Part shown: positions 7,956-14,931 of the stretch, piece after piece | How the letters are laid out: each line of letters opens with the position of its first letter | Numbering within the stretch: position 1 is the first letter of the stretch | NCBI GenBank assembly: GCA_015501075.1 | Contig: JADNYJ010000730.1 | Coordinates: 1 to 14,931 of the forward strand | Origin: Gymnopilus junonius | Lineage: Eukaryota > Basidiomycota > Agaricomycetes > Agaricales > Galerinaceae | DNA: 14,931 nt | Direction: 5' to 3' | Made by a program: the position numbers and the translations under genes | The notes under the pieces: model-generated | What the model was told of the DNA's origin: nothing | What the model saw: the letters and a program-made list of their open reading frames with translations, nothing else | Database searches by the model: none

Positions 7956-8935
7956 TTAGTCTCTGGGAGGCGCACGAGCAGCTTCTTTCTCTGAAGCGAG
8001 AAGGTGCTCTACATTTTCACCTAGTTTGAGACGCATCTCTAGGCTGAGCTGAGGTTTAGCTGAATAGCCAAGCCCTACACACACAAAACTATCAAGGAAT
8101 GATCAGTTCCTAATTTAAAAAAAAACTTACTCAGGCTGGGATACTGAAGAGGTATCTCGGCACTTCTGAAAGGTAGAGTTGACAGATCAAGTGGGAAAGA
8201 AGGTCCGATCCAGGCGACGCGGGTTTCATGGTCCCTATTCACAAACTTTGGTTAATGCTATCAAGGGATTTTTCGGAGATGTGTGGCAGACTTTCGCTGG
8301 AATACCATGGGTGTATTACATCAATCCAAGCACAATAAATGACCTTGAAGGGTTCTCACCTGTTCTCTGGTCAACGGGTGTACAAGAATGCTGTATTGAA
8401 AAAACTAGGTGTTACATCACAAAGAAAAAAAGGATGACTGAAGGCGTCGTACCTTAAATTCCCGCGATTCATGCAGAGGTAGGAAAAGACCGAAGAAAAG
8501 GTCTCTTGAGGGACCCAGATCTCGTAAGAGCCTATTCGGGTGAAATGATATGTTCCGATAAGTGTAACTGACTCGAGAGTAATTTAGCCTTACCAACAGG
8601 ATGGGGCCCAATAGGTGCTGTGTTTACTCGAAAAAGAGGCACCGCGACAAATGCACCATCTCGCCTCAAACGAAGGACAGAGTCCCGTAATTTGAGAGCA
8701 GCGGAATGTTCATCTGAATTGTTCTGGTGGAAATATATATCTATACGTATTCTGGATATGAAGGATGCTCAAAAGAATCTCTTCTGGAGGTTGCACTCAC
8801 GGAAATGCCATTCCCTATCGTCCACTGATTAAAGAACAGGCTGAGCTTTTCTGACTTGTTTACTCACTTGATCTCCGATTCGACGACTTTCTGAAGTTCA
8901 AGTGGAATCCGTGGAGCAGAAGGTGAGGTCGACAT
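7956..8935 (-). CDS. dodA: DOPA 4,5-dioxygenase (extradiol ring cleavage, betalain/muscaflavin type)
   Basis: Cleaves L-DOPA by extradiol dioxygenation to seco-DOPA forms, precursors of betalamic acid and muscaflavin pigments. Eight exons on the minus strand: 8935-8868, 8814-8801, 8740-8594, 8531-8453, 8390-8360, 8296-8292, 8234-8131, 8074-7956; 567 nt, 188 residues, in frame throughout. The protein reads ESEIKEWHFHIYFHQNN (residues 19-35), then RDGAFVAVPLFRVN, IGPHPVGSYEIWVP (71-84), SYLCMNRGNLSILVHPLTRE (about 93-112), DHETRVAWIGPSFPL and EKEAARAPPRD at the end. This matches, from memory, the Amanita muscaria DOPA dioxygenase almost segment by segment. Conserved histidines 26, 28, 32, 74, 107 and 117 include the likely metal and catalytic residues. 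No signal peptide, so cytosolic. Exon 2 is 14 nt and exon 6 only 5 nt. The start at 8935 gives an N-terminus of family length. Confidence 0.92.
8292..8296 (-). other. 5-nt micro-exon of the DOPA dioxygenase gene
   Basis: CGAAA on the minus strand is preceded by an acceptor (TATTCCAG) and followed by a donor (GTCTGC). Including it joins LTREQ to RKDHETR, matching the family pattern LTREE-x-RDHE. Leaving it out joins CAG directly to GGACCATGA and shifts the frame into a stop. The flanking introns are then 63 and 57 nt, normal for this window; without it there would be one intron of 125 nt. Confidence 0.75.
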
Positions 8936-9106
8936 GATAAATATTGGCCCTCTGCGACAAGAAAACCTTCAGCTGATAACTTGGTGTTGGGAAGCAAGCT
9001 ATCTCGCAACATTTTGGGCAGGAATGACGTGGGCAAATGATTGCCGATTTCATGCTGATAGACCGACACTAAGCGTGGCTGACTCAGCTAACACCAATTT
9101 TGATTC

Positions 9107-9411
9107 TTATTCCCGTCCCCATCGCGCAGAAAAAGGCATGAAAACAGCTTCTCCTAAATCTTTTGTTTGCTCTGGAAATTTTTGATTTGATGTCCTCCGA
9201 CTCGGAATTTCATCTAAGACTCGCGATGTGAAGTAATTATTTGGTAATTCTAGTTGCCACCACACCTTATCGCCGAACGGTATGTACATGCCTGTTCTAC
9301 GTCCTCGACTTCGAAAATTCCCTGCATGGAAAGTTTTGAGCTCCGGCAAAGTCTTCTGAATAGCGTCGAGGAGTTTAGCAACTTCAGCTTCAACTCCACT
9401 TTTGGTATTGA
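9107..9411 (-). CDS. possible coding fragment of unknown family
   Basis: An open frame on the minus strand begins after a CACTGCAG acceptor at 9412 and ends in TAA at 9107. It reads GVEAEVAKLLDAIQKTLPEL, then KTFHAGNFRSRGRRTGMYIP and FGDKVWWQLELPNNYF, which has the amphipathic and aromatic character of real protein. I recognise no family. Upstream, the adjacent frame (down from about 9530) continues an open stretch ending NAHRAPDSKIDP, which would join this one if a CCC run (9419-9421) had one more C. No complete model with a start codon could be built. It lies between the divergent promoters of the dioxygenase and the CDF-like gene, so it may be a decayed gene or a chance frame. Confidence 0.3.
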
Positions 9412-9745
9412 CTGCAGTGGGTCAATTTTCGAATCGGGGGCTCGGTGTGCGTTGCTGAATTTAATACTTTCCTGAGGGCTGTTTATTTCTTTTGCGCCTG
9501 CTGCACCGTGAAAATCTTGCCATTAGGATATCACGGGCCCTCGTTTCTGGTCTCGTGCTATATCTCCCTGATCAAGCTTTACATGACAGACACCGACGTC
9601 CAGCCCGACCTTATCTTCCAGAATAACCTAAATCTATTGGTGGGCTAAAAGAACTCAGGGCCACGAAGTTAACAAACATATGCTAACAAATGCCTCACCT
9701 CATAAACCCTGGCTGCTGAAGATTCCCATTGACTTCGTGGCCACA
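9412..9745. other. intergenic region upstream of the CDF-like gene
   Basis: This contains the promoter of the CDF-like gene and possible upstream exons of the fragment at 9107-9411. On the minus strand a frame following a TTTAG acceptor near 9625 (VILEDKVGLDVGVCHVKLDQ) stays open until TAA near 9523. No family is recognised. No TATA box is clear upstream of the ATG at 9746. Confidence 0.3.
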
Positions 9746-10842
9746 ATGCCTTCTTATCGTCGTCTTCAACAGTATGCTATCGTCATGAGCGTCATTAGCG
9801 TCATCTACAATGGAATCGAAGGCGGTTTATCCATCGGATTCGGTGCAGAATCCAAGTCGCGCTCTCTTATTTTCTACGGAATCCAGTCAGCAATCGAGGT
9901 TATCTCGGCTATCTTAGTTGTCTGGAGGTTTCGAAATATTGCCAAACCTGGGGAAGAAAAAAGAGCCAATCTCCACGAGAATGACTTGAGGTAAGTGATC
10001 AGCCAGTTCGATATCACAACACAAACTCTGAAGCCTTTGATAAAGGTTCGAAAGATGGGCGACTTTGGGCATTGGTTCATTGCTTATAGCACTGGCCATG
10101 AGCACGGTAGCGAGCTCTATAGCCATTCTAGTCCTGCGTGAAGAACCAGATACTTCCAATGCATCACTCATCATCTCAGCCTCGGCACTCGTCATCATGG
10201 TGTTCATATGGCTCCCAAAGCGATATCTCGCCACGGCTCTTGACAGCAGCACGATGAGAGGAGAGGCTATATGTTCTTTGAGCTGCATTCAGCTAACCTT
10301 CGTCCTCTTCGTTGGAAGTTTGATATATAGGGTATGGCGCGGGGGTTGGTGGCTTGATGGTGCTACTTCAATGGTTTTAAGTATCCTCTTTGGGTGGGAG
10401 GGGTATAAAATGGTTCGTTGGGCGCGCAACAAAGATTTTACAGGCGGCTGTTGCGACGACTGCCGAGTGGAGGAGCCCAAGCCTAAAAGCGATCCGGAGT
10501 TAGGGTCCACAGTCGACGAAAAGTGTGATTGCTGTTCGAATTCCGAGAAAGGAAGTTGTGGCGCCCCATCAGATGACGTCTTGGCCCCCGACACGAAGGT
10601 ACGTGTGGAATTGATCGCCATTTGGTATCCAATCCGATTCATGGATCTCTTCTCACCTGGCGATTGGCGATAACATATATATCTAGATCTCGGGAAGCGT
10701 GGATGACAAGCACTGCAATGAGATCTCTGTAATTGGTGCGGTTCTCACTCGCGGAACTGAGAAGCCAGTTGATCTATCTCAGGAAAAACGAGACAGCATC
10801 GATGATGCAGATAAAGATAGCTGCTGCTCTCATTGTGCATAA
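9746..10842 (+). CDS. CDF/TMEM163-like membrane protein with cysteine-rich C-terminus
   Basis: Predicted cation-efflux-like protein with about six membrane helices. Exons: 9746-9990, 10046-10598, 10687-10842; 954 nt, 317 residues. An in-frame ATG at 9680 would add 22 residues; I prefer 9746 because MPSYRRLQQYAIV gives a short cytosolic start before helix 1. Helix 2 reads SLIFYGIQSAIEVISAILVVWR (40-61), like the GFGLDSxIEVxS segment of bacterial CDF relatives, but with Gln47 at the usual Asp position. The later GGWWLDGATSMVLSILFGWEG (181-201) matches the family's WWxDPxxALxIxxxxxxEG segment and keeps Asp186 and Glu200. After the last helix the tail carries CCDDC (217-221), CDCC (242-245), Cys253, Cys276 and a terminal CCSHC (312-316), suggesting soft-metal or redox binding. 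Substrate is unknown. Family assignment is by remembered pattern only. Confidence 0.75.
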
Positions 10843-11141
10843 GGGGATAGTGCATCCAGCCAACCTCGCGTCCTTCTCTGTTCTTCTCCTTCAGCAGAAT
10901 TTCTCCGAACTAGGTTAACTCTTTCACCTTGTAGTACTGTAACCAGAATGACGACTTTCGAATTGATTTTCACTTGATCGCCACTGTAATTCTATAGAAA
11001 CAGGGTACATTGCGTTTAGGACTGAAGCCAATTTCGACAGACGTCTCATGGTGAACTCAACGTCAATTAATGGTTTTCTCGTTTTGTTCTTTCATTGTAC
11101 TAATATCGAGTAGGTATATCCTTAGCGTCTAGCCTGTTTGA
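10843..11141. other. intergenic region between the CDF-like and PL14-like genes
   Basis: 299 bases between tandem genes, holding the 3' end of the CDF-like transcript and the promoter of the next gene. The sequence is AT-rich. No gene or clear core promoter motif is seen apart from a weak TATATCC near 11115. Confidence 0.4.
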
Positions 11142-12887
11142 ATGGCCCTATTCGCTTTCTTTTGCGCGTTTCTTGCTTCCGATCTTCACTGGACCTCGGC
11201 AGCCCCGATCATTAATACTCTTCAAGACCATTGGTTGATATCCGCATTTCCCTCAGAAAGGAGCTCGACTGCGTTGAATGTATCTGCACAGGACACGGTG
11301 CCTTACGCTAATTTTGAAAGCTTTCTTCTTCTACCGCCATCGACACCAATCTTTTTTGCAGAACAATCAGATATCACCCCGCAAGACGAACCATACCCTT
11401 TCTCCTTTTCTCTTACACATTCCTTTACCTCAGAACTCAGCTCAGAACCCTTCGTGGTGACGCTGACTGTAACCAAAGAGGAGCCCACTACGATAATACT
11501 GTCCGCTGCGCCCACGACTATAACAAAACTTATTACCATCACGGCAAGCCCCACTCCCACATCGTTGCCTTCCACACCCTCTACGCCACCAGATAAAGGT
11601 CAAGGTTCCGCCAAAGCATCATGGGCTGCTCCATCGGACATGAAGGACCTAACCTCCTTCAATGTATTAAAATTTGATGGGGGTGTGCAGAACATGAAGA
11701 TCGTCACGGCTATCCCAGCTGAAGCCATTACAAGCCCGGAGGATTCAGATTCATCCAGATCCTCAAGCGCAGATTTCCATCCTACAGGTGCTATGATGCA
11801 AATTCTCTACCCGGAAAATTCCATCAATCCAGCTCAGAAACCTCAAGGAGGAGCAGAATTTTACGCGTCTCCTATCGATATCTCGGACGCTCGCAACGTT
11901 ACGCTTGAATATAGTGTCTTCTTTCCCTTCGACTTTGACTGGGTCTTGGCCGGAAAGTTGCCTGGATTGTATGGAGGTCACGAAGGGTGCTCAGGCGGGA
12001 ATGCAGCATTGGATTGCTTCAGTACGCGACTCATGTGGAGAAAGGGAGGAGCTGGGGAACTTTATCTTGTACGTCCTCTTTCATCTGTATTTAACGTCCA
12101 ACGGCTCAGTCAGTGACAGTATGCGCCCAAAGACAAACAGACAGACAAACTCTGTTCCGATCCAGCATCTGTTTGTGATGCAGCCTATGGGTTATCAATA
12201 GGGCGTGGTGCATTCAGCTGGAAAGCTGGTGCGTGGACAACGGTCAAACAAACAGTTTACCTCAATACTCCAGGAGAGCAGGATGGGACTTTCGCACTAG
12301 ATGTGGATGGCGAAAGAGCGATTTATAGAGAAGACGTTTTTTATCGCGAAGATTTAACGGCCGATAAAGAAGATAGCAAGCACAGAAAGACGAATCATAT
12401 TCCGACTAAGACGTCGACAAAGAAACACGCAGATCCACCAAGTTCAACAGATGATGGTGGTCTTCTTGGACCAATTTTAGGAGGGATTCTTGGTCGTCCT
12501 CTTTTGCGGAGCGTGGCAGAGGAAGCCATCATCAGTTTTTACAGGCCTGGGCCCACTTCGACGCAGGATACGGACAATGATGATGAGGGGAGCTTCATGA
12601 TGGTAGATGCCGTCCTTCCTCAACCAACTCCAAACCATCCGGAACAAACAAATGTTGCGGCGACGTTGGAGGATGGCAGCACATCCGGGACAGAATCTAT
12701 AAAGGTGGCAGAGGTTAAGTTCGCTGGAATATTCTTTAGGTATGTTATTCGAATAATCAATTTAAGATGATCTGAATGTCCACAAAATGGAATCAGCACG
12801 TTCTTCGGAGGTCACGATGAGAAGTACGCGACACCCAAGGACCAATACGTCTGGTTCAAAGACTTTGCCCTAGCGTACAATTCGTGA
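11142..12887 (+). CDS. secreted polysaccharide lyase family 14-like protein
   Basis: Probable extracellular polysaccharide lyase; PL14 enzymes cleave uronic-acid polymers such as alginate or glucuronan. Exons: 11142-12068, 12120-12739, 12797-12887; 1638 nt, 545 residues, in frame. Residues 1 to about 21 form a signal peptide (hydrophobic FAFFCAFLA, then SAAP). Residues about 95-150 are a Thr/Ser/Pro-rich linker with TTITKLITIT, likely O-glycosylated. The catalytic domain follows: GGAEFYASPI, VTLEYSVFFPFDFDWVLAGK, LPGLYGGHEGCSGG, STRLMWRKGGAGELYLYAPK, SIGRGAFSW and, at the end, FFSTFFGGHDEKYATPKDQ then YVWFKDFALAYNS, as in fungal PL14 relatives. A low-complexity insert of about 110 residues (390-503), polar with a GLLGPILGGILG stretch, interrupts the domain between DVFYRED and VAEVKFAGIFFS. 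It has no intron at its borders. The substrate cannot be inferred. The stop lies 81 bases from that of the convergent kinase-like gene. Confidence 0.85.
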
Positions 12888-12968
12888 GGCCCTCAAACCT
12901 CACCAAGCTTGTAACGATAGTTGATACATAGATCACAGGATACACATGTCGTGATGAACCTGCAAAAT

Positions 12969-14806
12969 TCATTTACATAGTTGCAGATTACGATCGAATT
13001 TGCCTTCACGGAAAGGCCATCTTTGACTGATAGCCGCATTCGCCTCATCGCCATTGAACGCTTCCAGTAACCATTTATATATCTCGTCGGCCGCAATTTT
13101 CGCCTTGTCATAATCCCTGGCAGCTACAGCTCCATCGTCACCAACGAGAATGTCGCGTGACTTTAATAAATCCTGAAGTCGTTGGAAAGAAAACTGTTCC
13201 ATAAAGAAATTAGCGACGTCCTTTTGGTTCTTTTCAACCTCCTCTGTCGAATACTGTAGTGGAGACATTGGATGATCTTCACTGGCTGGAATGCTATCGC
13301 CGTATCCACGGGCCAAGTCTATCAGACATTTTTCAAAGCGGTGAAGATTGTCGGGCCACACATTTGAGGAGTACCATATCGTCTGACGAAGTTGCTGGAA
13401 ACGAGGTTCCTTCAAGATCGTGTAAAGATCGATTGTAGTCTGTGCCTTCGCGTTCTCCGCTAGCCCCTCGACCAGGGCATACTGTGACAGATTAACGAAA
13501 TGCTCTTCAGAAGGGTCTTCTGTTTCCAAACCAACTTGTTTGACAAGTTTTTCAGGCATCTTCTCGTAGTTGTTCTTCGTAGATACGAAGTGAGGTACGT
13601 GCGTTTCAAAAAGCGGGAGAACAGAAGCGCCCTGCCAACCAGCAATTGTTATGTTATAGAATATTTCATCATCAGAACCTTCTCGTTGGTAGAATATGTC
13701 GGAAGGTTCCATGTCTGGATGAGATAGCGTTGGAACACAGTATTGAGGCTCTGGAACGACGGCTGGAGCCTGGTGAAGCCAGTCTTTCAAAACAGAGATA
13801 TGATCAGCTGGGTCATGCGAAGAAGCAGTTTGATTTTTTCCGGCGAAAGCCTTGATCCATTCGATTTCACAGTTGGCAACAGCTTTGACGTATGACAGTG
13901 GGTCAATCCCTGAAGCAATGATTAGGGCAAGCACTAATGTTATCAGTAAATTGTCGTACAAGGTCCGCGGTCGATGTTCAACTTGGCTCTCCCGCCTCGA
14001 TAAAAGCGTCGCTCAGCACTTGGGCCAATGCGGAACCTTTTGGAACATTCGTCAAGTATGTTAGGGTCAGCATAGAGTGGCCTCTCTTTCAATGCAGCAT
14101 CAACATCTTCTTTGTAATAAATGCTCCCGTACTGAGAAAACGGGATGCCGGCAAGGAGGTCCATTAAGGTTTGTGCAGCGATAATGGTGGAACCTGGCAC
14201 TGGCTTATCCAAAGGCAGTGTTTCTCCGGGACATTTCTCCATAATAATATATTCAGTCCCGACGTCACTATCGGAAGAGGCGTTCCAGGCGAGGACCTTT
14301 GGAACAGGTGCATCAAGTAGAGTACGAAGGAAGTCCATCGTGGCTACTTCGCTGGATGTCGTGAGACGAGGTGGGCCCGCATTGGAGAAGGGCATGCGTG
14401 CTACAACCTCTTTTCCATTATCCAAGGTGATACCTAGGATGCGATTGAATTGTCCTAGATACATTATGGATTAGAAACCAATAAATGACTATGACCGTGA
14501 AAGCCAGACCTTCCGCGATAAGTCTCATGTCTGTCCATTGAGACACACCAGAGGCTCTCGCAGCAACGTTACCCAGGGCGTCGACATCAAAATTCAGCTT
14601 CCTAAAACCCATTTCTAATAACTTTTATATGAATTGAATATTACAAATTTAAATATACGCTCACGGAGGTCATCATTGTACATCCATCGCTTTGAGGTGC
14701 AGGTCTTGAGGACTTCATATTTTGCAAGATTTCGAAGGGTTGAAAAGCGGGAGCGACCGAACCTCAAAAGAAAGGGACTCCACGAGAATGATACACGATG
14801 TAACAT
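12969..14806 (-). CDS. aminoglycoside-phosphotransferase (APH)-like protein, AIM9-type, possible pseudokinase
   Basis: Member of the fungal APH/protein-kinase-like phosphotransferase family that includes yeast mitochondrial AIM9. Exons: 14806-14665, 14614-14510, 14454-13960, 13909-12969; 1683 nt, 560 residues, in frame. Residues 1-30 are rich in Arg, Ser and Leu without acids before Glu31, like a mitochondrial presequence. Family landmarks: TSKRWMYNDDL (37-47), LNFDVDALGNVAARASG, EGQFNRILGITLDNGKEVVA, RMPFSNAGPP, TTSSEVATMDFLRT, VPKVLAW, TEYIIMEKCPGE, and DRGPWIDPLSYVKAV (about 244-258) spanning the last splice. The catalytic loop reads LSHPDMEPSDIF: Asp313 is kept but the usual Asn is Asp318. 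The second metal site, normally IIDWQ, reads IAGWQ (336-340), so the Asp is Gly338. Catalysis may therefore be lost. The large C-terminal half is helical and charged. It ends 81 bases from the convergent PL14-like gene. Confidence 0.88.
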
Positions 14807-14931
14807 TCCGTAGCAGATATTGTGGAAGTGATGTGAGACGCGTCAAGGTTCTTTCATCCAGTTCAAACCGGTTCGAAATAAGGAACACCACCGAGTATAG
14901 TGGTTATTGTTTTTTTTTGTAAATAAAGTAC
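14807..14931 (-). promoter_or_regulatory. upstream region of the APH-like gene, cut by the window edge
   Basis: This short 5' flank of the minus-strand gene has a TTTATTTAC stretch and an A9 run (T9 on the plus strand) near the window end. No TATA box can be assigned. The open frame on the plus strand at 14722-14922 is a shadow of exon 1 and its flank. Confidence 0.3.

Noticed and set aside
8179..8457. Plus-strand open frame of 92 codons
   Set aside because: Antisense to dioxygenase exons and introns, whose minus-strand model is complete and conserved.
8860..9069. Minus-strand open frame as an alternative N-terminus for the dioxygenase
   Set aside because: Its frame could join exon 2 only through the 8825 acceptor, and it would replace the family-like ESEIK-EWHFH join; the start at 8935 fits the family length.
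10289..10642. Minus-strand open frame of 117 codons
   Set aside because: Antisense shadow of the CDF-like exon 2.
14868..14880. tRNA B-box-like GGTTCGAAAT
   Set aside because: No matching A box, acceptor stem or cloverleaf could be found around it.

Overview
The window looks like nuclear DNA of a mushroom-forming basidiomycete (Agaricomycetes). Genes on both strands are cut by many 40-90 nt GT-AG introns, several exons are under 30 nt, and there is no operon or ribosome-binding-site structure. The gene families also fit: a CE4 chitin deacetylase, a DOPA 4,5-dioxygenase closely resembling the fly-agaric enzyme, a secreted PL14-type lyase and a 7-TM protein of a type common in mushrooms. No RNA gene, transposon, CRISPR array or prokaryotic feature was seen.

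Layout. Ribose-phosphate pyrophosphokinase (+, 840-2505) is disrupted by four single-base frameshifts. A 7-TM membrane protein (+, 3272-4630) has one or two frameshifts. A small unrecognised gene (-, 5242-5683) comes next. Then an intact chitin deacetylase with 11 exons (+, 6326-7657) faces DOPA dioxygenase with 8 exons (-, 7956-8935). A doubtful coding fragment (-, 9107-9411) follows. A CDF/TMEM163-like membrane protein with a cysteine-rich tail (+, 9746-10842) precedes a secreted PL14-like protein (+, 11142-12887), which converges on an aminoglycoside-phosphotransferase-like protein with a likely mitochondrial N-terminus (-, 12969-14806).

The genes do not form one obvious pathway. The chitin deacetylase and the PL14-like protein are both predicted to be secreted and to act on polysaccharides. 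The dioxygenase belongs to betalain-type pigment synthesis. The phosphotransferase homologue and the 7-TM protein have no assigned role.

The most interesting points are: a 5-nt exon in the dioxygenase gene, needed to restore the frame at a conserved motif; micro-exons in the deacetylase; loss of two metal-binding positions in the kinase homologue; CCxxC motifs in the transporter-like tail; and homopolymer-associated frameshifts restricted to some genes, which must be separated from sequencing error. All gene models were spliced by hand and all family calls rest on remembered motifs; no search was run.
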